Source: an uncultured Woeseiaceae bacterium (GTDB lineage Bacteria; Pseudomonadota; Gammaproteobacteria; Woeseiales; Woeseiaceae). Taken from it: a stretch of DNA of 14,563 bases. Made by a program: the position numbers and the translations under genes. Where the stretch lies: assembly GCA_947259435.1 (NCBI GenBank), contig CAMYMP010000494.1, positions 1 to 14,563 on the forward strand, written 5' to 3'. Below, piece by piece: positions 6,664-14,563 of the stretch. Position 1 is the stretch's first letter; every line of letters starts with the position of its first letter. The notes under the pieces are model-generated. The model had not been told where the DNA came from. It saw only the letters and a list, made by a program, of their open reading frames with translations, and did not search any database.

Positions 6664-8021
6664 ACGCGACGCTTTCATTTGCCGCTGATTCGATGCACGG
6701 CACGCTGCACGGCGAAGACTGCAGCTTCGAGGGCGTCAGCACGGACACGCGGACACTGGAGCCCGGTCAGCTTTTTGTCGCGCTGTCTGGGCCGAATTTC
6801 GACGGCAACAAGTTTGTCAGCCATGCACAGGGAAAAGGTGCCGCAGGCGCTGTCGTCAATTCAATTGTTAACACGGATATCGCACAGATTACCGTCGACG
6901 ATACCAGGCTGGCGCTTGGGCAGCTCGGCGCAGCGTGGCGCAACGAAAAGCCTGCGACAGTCGTGGGAATCACGGGCAGCAATGGGAAAACGACGCTCAA
7001 GGAAATGACGGCCGCATGCCTGTCGACGGTCGCGCCGACGCTCGCAACGGAGGGTAATCTCAACAATGACATCGGCATGCCGCTGATGATGCTGCGTATC
7101 GATGATTCGCATCGCTTTGCGGTACTCGAAATGGGTGCGAATCATGCGGGTGAAATCGCCTACCTGACGTCGCTCGCGAAACCCGAGGTTGTTGCGATTA
7201 CGAACGCGGCGGCCGCACACCTGGAAGGCTTCGGCTCGATAGAAGGCGTCGCGCATGCCAAGGCCGAGATTCTTCAAAATGACGTGCGACCTGAAGTTGC
7301 CGTACTCAACGCTGACGATGAGTATTTCGAATACTGGATATCACTGGTCGAGGGCATCGACGTTCTGAGTTTTGGGCTCAGCGACCATGCGGATATTCGC
7401 GCGGAACATATCGAGACAGGCAAGGGCGAATCGCACTTCACGCTCCACCTGCTCGATACGACGATCGACCTTACGTTGCCGTTAGCCGGCGCGCACAATG
7501 TGCGCAATGCGTGCGCCGCGGCGGCTATCGCGACTGCGCTCGACGTCCCGTCAGACAAAATCAAATCGGCCCTCGAAAGCGTCAGTCCGATTTCCGGGCG
7601 CCTGCATCCTGTGCAGGGGCAAGGCGGCGCGACGCTGTATGACGACAGCTATAACGCAAATCCTCTATCGGTTATTGCGGCAGCCGAGTTTCTCGCTTCG
7701 TTGTCCGGGGAAAGTCGCATGGTACTCGGGGACATGTTCGAACTCGGAGATAATGCTGCGCAGCTGCATCACGACGTTGGCAAGGCTATTCACGATGCCG
7801 GTGTCGACAGACTCTTCACGTACGGCGAGCTGGCCGGCACCGCGGCCGAGGCCTTCGGCGACGGCGGATCCTCTTACGATTCAATTGACGCTTTGGTCAA
7901 CGACGTTTCGCACGGACTGTCAGCGAAAGTCAGTGTGCTCGTAAAAGGCTCACGCTCCATGCGCATGGAGCGTGTCGTCGATGCGCTGCGCGTCCCAGAG
8001 CAGCTGGGCAGGAGCGCCTGA
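6660..8021 (+). CDS. murF: MurF, UDP-MurNAc-tripeptide:D-Ala-D-Ala ligase
   Basis: MurF joins D-Ala-D-Ala to UDP-MurNAc-tripeptide, completing the pentapeptide. The 453-residue product (E. coli 452) shows the N-terminal [17 protein letters not shown] block, the P-loop [10 protein letters not shown] (103-112), [40 protein letters not shown] (328-335) and the C-terminal VKGSRS motif (428-433). The start is GTG, with its last two bases shared with the murE stop (GTGA). The N-terminal sequence aligns with E. coli from the second residue, which supports this choice; AGAGG lies upstream. A perfect 24-bp palindrome falls within codons 431-439. mraY starts 2 bases after the stop. Confidence 0.97.
   Translation: MNATLSFAADSMHGTLHGEDCSFEGVSTDTRTLEPGQLFVALSGPNFDGNKFVSHAQGKGAAGAVVNSIVNTDIAQITVDDTRLALGQLGAAWRNEKPATVVGITGSNGKTTLKEMTAACLSTVAPTLATEGNLNNDIGMPLMMLRIDDSHRFAVLEMGANHAGEIAYLTSLAKPEVVAITNAAAAHLEGFGSIEGVAHAKAEILQNDVRPEVAVLNADDEYFEYWISLVEGIDVLSFGLSDHADIRAEHIETGKGESHFTLHLLDTTIDLTLPLAGAHNVRNACAAAAIATALDVPSDKIKSALESVSPISGRLHPVQGQGGATLYDDSYNANPLSVIAAAEFLASLSGESRMVLGDMFELGDNAAQLHHDVGKAIHDAGVDRLFTYGELAGTAAEAFGDGGSSYDSIDALVNDVSHGLSAKVSVLVKGSRSMRMERVVDALRVPEQLGRSA
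7951..7974. repeat. perfect 24-bp palindrome inside the 3' end of murF
   Basis: CACGCTCCATGC (7951-7962) is followed directly by its exact reverse complement (7963-7974). It lies 45 bases before the murF stop and encodes part of the conserved C-terminal motif (SRSMRMER). In RNA it would form a strong hairpin about 50 bases before the mraY start. Whether it is a protein-binding site, an RNA element or a by-product of the codons is unknown. Confidence 0.6.
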
Positions 8022-8023
8022 AT

Positions 8024-9118
8024 ATGCTGCTCTATCTCACCGAATACCTCGCGCAATTCGAATCGGGCTTCAATGTCTTCAGCTATCTGACGATGCGCGC
8101 GATTCTCGGCGCACTGACCGCGCTGGTTCTCTCATTCGTGATCGGCCCGCACATGATCAAGAAACTCAGCGTTAATCAGGTCGGCCAGCCCGTGCGCGAG
8201 GAGGGCCCCGATACGCACCTGCTCAAGGCCGGCACGCCGACGATGGGCGGCGCGCTGATTCTGACCGCGATCGCCGTCAGCACCGTGCTGTGGGCCGACC
8301 TCGATAACAGGTTCGTCTGGGTAGTGCTGTTTGTCACGCTGGCCTTTGGCGTTATCGGCTATGTCGACGATTATAAGAAGCTCGTGCTGCAAGACCCGGC
8401 AGGGATCTCGGCAAGGCAGAAGCTGTTTTGGCAATCCTTTGCGGCCATCGTCGCCTCGATAGCGCTGTACCTGATTGCCAGGGAAGATGGCACGCTCGAG
8501 AGCGCAACGGCGCTGCTCATTCCGTATTTCAAGGACTTGAGCATTCCGCTCGGCATGTTGCAGCTCTTCGTTACGTACATTTTTATCGTCGGCTTCAGCA
8601 ATGCCGTCAATCTGACCGACGGACTCGACGGTCTGGCGATCATGCCGACTGTCCTCGTCGGCGGCGCACTCGGCGTTTTTGCGTACGTGACCGGCAACGT
8701 CAATTTCTCGGCGTATCTCGGCATTCCGTACGTTGCAGGCACGGGCGAGATCCTCGTGTTTTGCGCAGCGCTGGCCGGAGCCGGACTGGGATTCCTGTGG
8801 TTCAACACGTATCCCGCGCAGGTTTTCATGGGTGATATCGGCGCGCTGTCGCTGGGCGCAGCGCTCGGCGTCGTAGCCGTCGTCGTGCGGCAGGAAATCG
8901 TGCTGGCGATCATGGGCGGCGTATTCGTTGTCGAAACCCTGTCGGTCATCATTCAGGTCGCTTCATTCAAGCTGACCGGCAGACGCGTGTTTCGAATGGC
9001 GCCATTGCACCATCACTTCGAGCTCAAGGGCTGGGCAGAGCCGAAGGTCATCGTCCGCTTCTGGATCATCACGGTCATCCTCGTGCTGATCGGCCTCGCG
9101 AGTCTGAAAATACGATGA
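8024..9118 (+). CDS. mraY: MraY, phospho-MurNAc-pentapeptide transferase
   Basis: MraY is the integral membrane enzyme that transfers phospho-MurNAc-pentapeptide to undecaprenyl phosphate, making lipid I. The 364-residue protein (E. coli 360) is strongly hydrophobic, with about ten membrane segments. It carries the catalytic DDYKK motif with D115 and D116 at the same numbering as in E. coli, [21 protein letters not shown] with the third catalytic aspartate at D271, and the [11 protein letters not shown] histidine motif near the C-terminus. The ATG starts 2 bases after the murF stop, with GGAG (8011-8014) 9 bases upstream. The stop overlaps murD by ATGA. Confidence 0.98.
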   Translation: MLLYLTEYLAQFESGFNVFSYLTMRAILGALTALVLSFVIGPHMIKKLSVNQVGQPVREEGPDTHLLKAGTPTMGGALILTAIAVSTVLWADLDNRFVWVVLFVTLAFGVIGYVDDYKKLVLQDPAGISARQKLFWQSFAAIVASIALYLIAREDGTLESATALLIPYFKDLSIPLGMLQLFVTYIFIVGFSNAVNLTDGLDGLAIMPTVLVGGALGVFAYVTGNVNFSAYLGIPYVAGTGEILVFCAALAGAGLGFLWFNTYPAQVFMGDIGALSLGAALGVVAVVVRQEIVLAIMGGVFVVETLSVIIQVASFKLTGRRVFRMAPLHHHFELKGWAEPKVIVRFWIITVILVLIGLASLKIR

Positions 9119-10458
9119 GCGCCGTTAACAAAACCGCGTCGGCAAGCAGAGACCTCGTGTTCGGTTTGGGCGCGACTGGGCTGTCCATCGCACGTTATCT
9201 GCGCCGCAACGAGGCCGACGCAATGTTTCTCGATAGCCGCGATGCTCCGCCCGGTATCGACGAGCTGAAAGAAGTTTGGCCGAATGCGGACGTCATTCTT
9301 GGCAGCACGGAACTGCCGAAGGACATCGATCGGATCATTGTTTCTCCGGGCATTGCCGACAATCACGAACTGTTGCAAAAAGCGCGTAAGAAGAAAGTCG
9401 AGGTCATTTCGGACATCGAGATGTTTGCACGTGAGGCCAAGGCGCCGTTCGTTGCGGTAACGGGGTCGAATGGCAAAAGTACCGTGACGACTCTGATCTA
9501 CCATATGTGCCGGGCTGCGGGCCGCAAGGTCCTGGCAGGCGGCAATCTGGGCGAGCCCGCGCTTGATCTGCTTGATGAAAAGCAGCCTGATATCTATGTG
9601 CTCGAGCTCTCGAGTTTCCAGCTGCAGCGAACCGAGACCCTGCCTGCCGAAGTTGCCGTGTTGCTCAATGTTTCGCCCGATCACCTCGACTGGCATGCCG
9701 ACGAAGACGAATACCGGCAGTCCAAATATCGCGTCTATCGCGAAGCACGTGCCGCTGTCGTAAACCGGGCCGATGACAAGGCGGCGAAATATGTGAAAGA
9801 TATCGGCCGGGTCATTACCTTCGGGCTGGATGAGCCTGAAGCAGGTCAGTATGGAGTGCGGCGCGAGGACGACGTTGTGTTTCTCGCACGCGGCGACGTG
9901 TTGCTGATCGCGACAAACGATTTGGCCATGGTAGGTCTCCACAATCAGGCCAACGCACTCGCTGCGCTCGCGGCGGGCGAACTGCTCGGTCTCGAAATGC
10001 CCGCAATGCTGCAAGTAATCAGTGAGTTTCCGGGCTTACCGCATCGTATGCAGTTCGTTGCGCGCAAAGCGGCCGTGAACTACATCAACGATTCAAAAGC
10101 TACCAATGTCGCGGCAGCCGTCGCTTCGATCGGTTCGATCGATGGCACGTTGGTTCTCGTGGCCGGCGGTGAGGGCAAAGGTGGTGACTTCAGCGAGCTC
10201 GCGGCAGCTCTCGAGGGCAAACTTCGCGCCGCTGTGCTCATTGGTCAGGACGCCGAGGCTATCGCAGCCGCGCTCGACACCGTGATGCCGGTCTACTTTG
10301 CGCAGGACATGGTCGATGCAGTGGTGCAGGCCGCGGTCTACGCAGAATCCGACGACACAGTACTTCTCGCGCCGGCGTGCGCAAGTTTTGATCAATATGC
10401 GAACTACGGTGCTCGCGGCGATGCGTTTTGCGACGCTGTGGAGGCACTCGCGAAATGA
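9115..10458 (+). CDS. murD: MurD, UDP-MurNAc-L-alanine:D-glutamate ligase
   Basis: MurD adds D-glutamate to UDP-MurNAc-L-alanine. The 447-residue protein (E. coli 438) has an N-terminal Rossmann-like domain containing [13 protein letters not shown] and VSPGI, the P-loop GSNGKST (117-123), [10 protein letters not shown], the lysine expected to be carbamylated (K204 in RQSKYR), HRMQFV, and INDSKATN (324-331) in the C-terminal domain. The order and spacing are those of the family. The ATG shares ATGA with the mraY stop, with no clear Shine-Dalgarno, so coupling to mraY is likely. The stop overlaps ftsW by ATGA. Confidence 0.97.
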   Translation: MSAVNKTASASRDLVFGLGATGLSIARYLRRNEADAMFLDSRDAPPGIDELKEVWPNADVILGSTELPKDIDRIIVSPGIADNHELLQKARKKKVEVISDIEMFAREAKAPFVAVTGSNGKSTVTTLIYHMCRAAGRKVLAGGNLGEPALDLLDEKQPDIYVLELSSFQLQRTETLPAEVAVLLNVSPDHLDWHADEDEYRQSKYRVYREARAAVVNRADDKAAKYVKDIGRVITFGLDEPEAGQYGVRREDDVVFLARGDVLLIATNDLAMVGLHNQANALAALAAGELLGLEMPAMLQVISEFPGLPHRMQFVARKAAVNYINDSKATNVAAAVASIGSIDGTLVLVAGGEGKGGDFSELAAALEGKLRAAVLIGQDAEAIAAALDTVMPVYFAQDMVDAVVQAAVYAESDDTVLLAPACASFDQYANYGARGDAFCDAVEALAK

Positions 10459-11639
10459 CAGCAAGCAGCGCAACAATGCCATTCCCGGCGCGACTAAGGA
10501 CCGAGCTCAAGCTCGATCCCGTGATGTTGACGATCGTCCTGGCGTTGCTGCTCGGTGGCTTCGTCATTCTGGCATCGGCATCGATTACGGTTTCCGATAA
10601 CGCGACGGGCAACCCGTTCTTTTATGTCGAGCGCCAGCTGATCGCCGCGGTCATTGGTGCAGCGGCGGCTGTGTTTTGCCTGTTCATTCCGATGCGCGTC
10701 TGGCAAAGCCTGGGCCCGCTGATGCTGCTAATCGGGCTGGTACTGTTGTGCCTAGTGCTCGTTCCCGGCATCGGTTACGAGGTTAATGGCAGCCGGCGCT
10801 GGGTACGGTTTGGCATCATAAATCTGCAGGTATCCGAGCCTGCACGTTTGTGCCTGTTCATCTACCTCGCGGGCTACGTCGTGAGGCAACAGAAGGCGCT
10901 GCGAGAGCAGTTCGTCGGCTTTCTGCGCCCGATGCTGGTGTTGACTCTGAGTTGCTCTTTGCTGCTGGCCGAACCGGATTTCGGCGCGGCCATCGTCTTG
11001 CTCGCAACAGCACTTGTGATGCTGTTTGTTGCGGGCGCCCGTATCCGCGACTTCCTGCTGTTCTTCGCGACGGCGGTGCTGGCAATGATCGCGCTCGCGC
11101 TAACGTCGCCTTATCGCATGAAGCGCCTTACAGGATTCCTGGATCCCTGGGCTGATCCTTTCGATTCAGGTTTCCAGTTGACGCAGTCCCTGATCGCCAT
11201 CGGTCGTGGAGAGTGGTTGGGTGTTGGGCTCGGCAATAGCGTACAAAAGCTCTTTTACCTGCCCGAGGCACACACGGACTTCGTGTTTGCCGTATTTGCC
11301 GAAGAATTCGGGCTGCTCGGTTCGGTTGTGCTTATCACGTTGTTCATGGCACTTCTCTGGCGCGTTTTCAAACTCGCGATGCGTGCAACCGATTCCGAGC
11401 GGTTCTTTGAAGCTTATCTGGCGATTGGTCTGGGAACCTGGCTCGGCCTGCAGGCGTTTATCAACGTCGGCGTGAACATGGGCTTGTTGCCAACCAAGGG
11501 ACTGACATTGCCACTGATCAGCTACGGTCGGAGCAGCCTGATCGTAACAATGATCGCAATTGGATTGCTGTTGCGGATTCATCACGAACTGGTGGTTGAC
11601 GCGAAGCCCGTCAACCGCAAGCGGAGACGCAAACGATGA
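10455..11639 (+). CDS. ftsW: FtsW, septal peptidoglycan glycosyltransferase (SEDS family)
   Basis: FtsW polymerises lipid II at the septum together with FtsI. The 394-residue protein (E. coli 414) is a polytopic SEDS protein with about ten membrane segments. It carries VNGSRRWVRFG, AEPDFGAA, the EAHTDFVF motif with the probable catalytic aspartate D275, and GLLPTKGLTLPLISYG. Two positions differ from the usual motifs: SYGGSS reads SYGRSS (R359), and the usual Q-P-S-E reads QVSE (125-128). The start is the ATG in an ATGA overlap with the murD stop, with GGAGG (10440-10444) about 10 bases upstream; the open frame extends 9 codons further into murD but without support. The C-terminus ends in a basic tail rich in Arg and Lys. 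The stop overlaps murG by ATGA. Confidence 0.95.
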   Translation: MTASSATMPFPARLRTELKLDPVMLTIVLALLLGGFVILASASITVSDNATGNPFFYVERQLIAAVIGAAAAVFCLFIPMRVWQSLGPLMLLIGLVLLCLVLVPGIGYEVNGSRRWVRFGIINLQVSEPARLCLFIYLAGYVVRQQKALREQFVGFLRPMLVLTLSCSLLLAEPDFGAAIVLLATALVMLFVAGARIRDFLLFFATAVLAMIALALTSPYRMKRLTGFLDPWADPFDSGFQLTQSLIAIGRGEWLGVGLGNSVQKLFYLPEAHTDFVFAVFAEEFGLLGSVVLITLFMALLWRVFKLAMRATDSERFFEAYLAIGLGTWLGLQAFINVGVNMGLLPTKGLTLPLISYGRSSLIVTMIAIGLLLRIHHELVVDAKPVNRKRRRKR

Positions 11640-12736
11640 GCCGCCGCGGCGTGAACAGGCCGATTCTTGTCATGGCCGGCGGCACCGGCGGGCACGTATA
11701 TCCTGCGCTGGCAGTCGCCCGTGCGCTGGAAGCGCATGCGCAGGACATCGTCTGGCTGGGCACGCATCGCGGTCTCGAGGCGACAGTCGTCCCGGCTGCC
11801 GGCATCGATATCGAATGGGTCAGTGTAAGAGGTCTGCGCCGCAAAGGCTTCGCCGCGCTCCTGATTGCACCTGTACAACTGGCGTGGGCGCTGCTGCAGT
11901 CGCTCGGCGTCATTCTGCGTCGTCGTCCCGCCGCCGTGCTCGGCATGGGTGGCTTCGTTTCCGGGCCTGGCGGACTCGCCGCCTGGCTCACCCGTCGGCC
12001 GCTCGTCATTCACGAGCAGAATGCGGCCGCCGGCCTTACAAACCGTCTTCTGGCGCGTCTTGCCCGGGTTGTGCTGCAAGCCTTCCCGGGCAGTTTTAAT
12101 TCTCATGTCAACGCGGAGACCGTGGGTAACCCGGTTCGCGAGGACATCGCCGCAGTGGCCGACCCGGCCGTTCGCTATGGCGGGCGACAGGGGCCATTGC
12201 GCCTGCTGGTTCTCGGTGGCAGCCAAGGTGCATTGGCACTTAACCAAACTGTTCCCGAGGCACTGTCGAAGCTGCCAGCGCACAAGCGCCCGGTCGTTCG
12301 CCATCAGTGCGGCAGCGCGACGCTGGATATCGCTCGGGCGGCCTATGACAAACATGGCGTCGAGGTCGAACTGGTGCCGTTCATAGACGATATGGCCTCT
12401 GCTTACGCCTGGGCGGATCTCGTTGTTTGTCGTGCCGGCGCGCTGACCGTCGCCGAACTTTGTGCCGTTGGACTGCCGGCCCTGTTCGTTCCGTATCCCG
12501 GGGCCGTCGACGATCATCAGACAGCGAATGCGCGGCCAATGGCTGACGCCGGCGCCGCCGTCATCATCGATCAGAGCATGTTGACCGCGGATGTTCTCGC
12601 CGGGCAACTCAGAGAGTGGCTGTCCTCTCGCGAGGATTTACTGCGCAGGGCAGAGAAAGCGCACGGGCTGGATAAGCCAGGGGCGCTCGCCCGCATCACT
12701 GAACTCTGTCTCCAGCAAGCGGGAGTCGCGGCATGA
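11636..12736 (+). CDS. murG: MurG, lipid II-forming N-acetylglucosaminyltransferase
   Basis: MurG transfers GlcNAc from UDP-GlcNAc to lipid I on the inner membrane face, giving lipid II. The 366-residue GT-B protein (E. coli 355) has the N-terminal glycine loop [14 protein letters not shown] (from 15), [15 protein letters not shown] (from 126), GNPVRED, the second glycine loop GGSQGA (194-199), and GALTVAEL with E274, which corresponds to the UDP-binding glutamate E269 of E. coli. [14 protein letters not shown] follows, as in many proteobacterial MurG proteins. The ATG overlaps the ftsW stop by ATGA, with GGAG upstream. The stop overlaps murC by ATGA. Confidence 0.98.
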   Translation: MSRRGVNRPILVMAGGTGGHVYPALAVARALEAHAQDIVWLGTHRGLEATVVPAAGIDIEWVSVRGLRRKGFAALLIAPVQLAWALLQSLGVILRRRPAAVLGMGGFVSGPGGLAAWLTRRPLVIHEQNAAAGLTNRLLARLARVVLQAFPGSFNSHVNAETVGNPVREDIAAVADPAVRYGGRQGPLRLLVLGGSQGALALNQTVPEALSKLPAHKRPVVRHQCGSATLDIARAAYDKHGVEVELVPFIDDMASAYAWADLVVCRAGALTVAELCAVGLPALFVPYPGAVDDHQTANARPMADAGAAVIIDQSMLTADVLAGQLREWLSSREDLLRRAEKAHGLDKPGALARITELCLQQAGVAA

Positions 12737-14157
12737 TCAAGCAGATGCGGCGAATTCACTGCGTGCACTTTGTCGGCATCGGCGGGTCGGGCATGTCCGG
12801 CATTGCGGAGGTCATGCTGAGCCTGGGTTACAAAGTGCAAGGGTCGGATCTGAAACCCACCAAACAAACACGGCGCCTCGAGAGCCAGGGCGCCACCATC
12901 TTCATCGGCCACGCTGCGAAAAACATTGAGAACGCCGATGCCGTTGTCGTTTCCAGCGCGGTCGATGAAACCAATGCCGAGGTTGCTGCGGCACGCGAGC
13001 GATTGATGCCCGTTGTGCCGCGCGCCGAAATGCTCGCAGAACTCATGCGCTTCCGCTATTCGATCGCCGTGGCGGGCACGCATGGGAAAACGACGACGAC
13101 CAGTCTGGTCGCGAGCGTTCTGGCCGAGGGAGGGCTCGATCCGACGTTTGTCATCGGCGGCCGGCTCAAGAGCGCAGACGCCAATGCCCGGCTCGGGCAG
13201 GGCGATTACCTTGTCGCCGAAGCTGACGAAAGTGACGCTTCGTTCGTGCATTTGAAACCAATGCTCGCAGTCGTGACCAACATCGATGCAGACCATATGT
13301 CGACGTACGAGGGCGACATCGAGAAGCTGCGCACGGGCTTTGTCGAGTTTCTGCACAACCTGCCGTTTTACGGTCTCGCCGTCGTGTGCATTGACGATGC
13401 CGGTGTCAACGAAATCCTTGGCGCCATCGGACGATCCATCGTTACCTACGGCGTCAATAAAGACGCCGATGTGCGTGCCGAGAATATCGAGTTTTCGGGA
13501 GGGCTGACGCGCTTTGACGTGGTTCGTCCGGCTGAACGTGAGCGATTGCACGTCTCGTTACGGCTGCCCGGCATGCACAACGTTCGTAATGCACTCGCGG
13601 CTATCGCCGTTGCTGACGAACTGCAGATCGCCGACGAGGCTGTGGTCGACGCGTTCAAAAATTTCGAAGGTATCGATCGTCGCTTCCAGAATCTCGGCGA
13701 AGTGGAAACCGCGGCGGGCAAAGTAATGCTGGTCGACGATTACGGCCACCATCCGACCGAGATCGCGGCAACGCTATCGGCGGCGCGATCGGGTTGGCCG
13801 GAGCGCCGTGTCGTACTCATATTCCAGCCGCACCGATACACTCGAACACGCGACCTGATCGATGACTTCGCGACCGTGCTGTCGGAGGCCGATGTGGCAA
13901 TCGTACTCGACGTCTACGCTGCGGGTGAGGCACCCATAGCTGGCGCTGACGGCCGGGCAATAACGCGTGCGGTTCGGACCCGCGGCGCGGTCGAGCCGGT
14001 CTTCGTCGAGACGCTCGACGAGCTGCAGCCGGTACTTGAAAGCGTGATTGAGGAGGGTGACCTCGTACTGACAATGGGTGCAGGCGACATCGGCGCTTAT
14101 GCGGCAGGACTGCCCGCTTTGCTGCGCAAAAAACCCGATTTGAAGGTGCACTCATGA
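12733..14157 (+). CDS. murC: MurC, UDP-N-acetylmuramate:L-alanine ligase
   Basis: MurC adds L-alanine, the first stem-peptide residue, to UDP-MurNAc. The 474-residue protein (E. coli 491) carries the nucleotide-binding GIGGSGMSG (15-23), the P-loop GTHGKTTTT (115-123), EADESDASF (163-171), DDYGHHPTE (335-343) and [12 protein letters not shown], the last two being typical of MurC among Mur ligases. The ATG shares ATGA with the murG stop and has GGGAG 7 bases upstream. The stop overlaps murB by ATGA. Nothing looks damaged. Confidence 0.98.
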   Translation: MIKQMRRIHCVHFVGIGGSGMSGIAEVMLSLGYKVQGSDLKPTKQTRRLESQGATIFIGHAAKNIENADAVVVSSAVDETNAEVAAARERLMPVVPRAEMLAELMRFRYSIAVAGTHGKTTTTSLVASVLAEGGLDPTFVIGGRLKSADANARLGQGDYLVAEADESDASFVHLKPMLAVVTNIDADHMSTYEGDIEKLRTGFVEFLHNLPFYGLAVVCIDDAGVNEILGAIGRSIVTYGVNKDADVRAENIEFSGGLTRFDVVRPAERERLHVSLRLPGMHNVRNALAAIAVADELQIADEAVVDAFKNFEGIDRRFQNLGEVETAAGKVMLVDDYGHHPTEIAATLSAARSGWPERRVVLIFQPHRYTRTRDLIDDFATVLSEADVAIVLDVYAAGEAPIAGADGRAITRAVRTRGAVEPVFVETLDELQPVLESVIEEGDLVLTMGAGDIGAYAAGLPALLRKKPDLKVHS

Positions 14158-14563
14158 TGGCCGCCCAGCAGGCACAGGTTCGGGGCGAGCTGCGGTCGAA
14201 CGAACCGATGAGCAAGCACACGTCATGGCGCGTAGGCGGACCCGCGGAAAGCTTCTTTATTCCCGCAAGCATCGATGACCTGTCGCTGTTCCTGCGCGAG
14301 CTCGATCCATCGGTGCCCGTGTTCTGGTTCGGCGTGGGCAGCAATCTGCTCGTGCGTGACGGCGGTATTCGCGGCGTCGTTATTTCCGCCGCGCGAATTC
14401 TGCAGGACCTCGAGAGGATCGATCAGGACGCCGTCAGGGCAGGAAGCGGGCTACCGTGCACACTGCTCGCACGGCAGTGCATTCGCTGGGGTCTTGGGCC
14501 TTCCGAGTTTTTCGCGGGGATACCCGGCACGATAGGCGGCGCGCTCGCGATGAATGCGGGTGC
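14154..14563 (+). CDS. murB: MurB, UDP-N-acetylenolpyruvoylglucosamine reductase (3' truncated by window end)
   Basis: MurB is the FAD enzyme that reduces UDP-GlcNAc-enolpyruvate to UDP-MurNAc with NADPH. The frame is open from 14154 to the window edge, giving 136 complete residues, about half of a normal MurB. The flavin-binding features are visible: [17 protein letters not shown] (16-32), [13 protein letters not shown] (59-71) and [16 protein letters not shown] (121-136). The HTS-RVGGPA opening and the GALAMNAG ending resemble type II MurB rather than the type I enzyme of E. coli, whose equivalent reads PIQNIGAYG; this is an inference from half the protein. Two adjacent ATG codons (14154, 14157) are possible starts; the first overlaps the murC stop by ATGA, with GAAGGTG upstream. 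Confidence 0.96.
   Translation, partial: MMAAQQAQVRGELRSNEPMSKHTSWRVGGPAESFFIPASIDDLSLFLRELDPSVPVFWFGVGSNLLVRDGGIRGVVISAARILQDLERIDQDAVRAGSGLPCTLLARQCIRWGLGPSEFFAGIPGTIGGALAMNAG

Noticed and set aside
9013..13551. Long minus-strand frames (9013-10014, 11582-12607, 12571-13551)
   Set aside because: They mirror murD, murG and murC, which are unambiguous on the plus strand. Codon bias of GC-rich genes often leaves the opposite strand open.
1..14563. Mobile elements, CRISPR, toxin-antitoxin, defence or biosynthetic cargo
   Set aside because: No repeats of the right form, no transposase or integrase, and no unexplained gap large enough to hold such genes. The window is core chromosome.

Overview
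The window is a nearly intact left half of a division and cell wall (dcw) cluster, preceded by rsmI and the RNase P RNA gene. All genes lie on the + strand, and I saw no mobile element, CRISPR array, tRNA gene or foreign-looking cargo. The organism looks like a gammaproteobacterium. The order rsmI - rnpB - mraZ is known from Pseudomonas and Xanthomonas relatives, the rnpB is a bacterial type A RNA close to that of E. coli, the proteins align well with E. coli homologues from memory, and MurE carries the DNPR motif of meso-diaminopimelate-adding enzymes. I cannot name a genus.

Layout. Positions 26-862 hold rsmI (16S rRNA C1402 2'-O-methyltransferase). A GC-rich hairpin with a short T-run (948-978) and a -10 element (983-988) precede rnpB (about 1000-1373). 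A 430-base non-coding stretch follows, with two good sigma70-type promoters (1458-1487 and 1690-1719), several possible leader hairpins, and a three-copy, 10-bp-period MraZ operator (1725-1754). Then come mraZ, rsmH, ftsL, ftsI, murE, murF, mraY, murD, ftsW, murG, murC and the first 136 codons of murB, which runs off the right edge. From rsmH to murB, eight of the nine junctions overlap by 1 or 4 bases (ATGA, GTGA or TGATG) and the ninth has a 2-base gap, so this is clearly one translationally coupled operon.

How the genes work together. MurC, MurD, MurE and MurF add L-Ala, D-Glu, meso-DAP and D-Ala-D-Ala to UDP-MurNAc. MurB makes UDP-MurNAc. MraY moves the pentapeptide onto undecaprenyl phosphate (lipid I), and MurG adds GlcNAc (lipid II). 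FtsW and FtsI polymerise and cross-link lipid II at the septum with the help of FtsL. MraZ represses the operon from its own leader. RsmI and RsmH methylate the same nucleotide, C1402 of 16S rRNA.

The gene content is ordinary. What deserves a second look is in the details: RsmH appears to lack about 20 residues at a very conserved site (near 2889-2905); the rnpB-mraZ gap has an extra promoter and mutually exclusive hairpins; murF contains a perfect 24-bp palindrome; FtsW has substitutions in two conserved motifs; rnpB has what looks like an extra helix in its P16/P17 arm. I found no evidence of an undescribed system.
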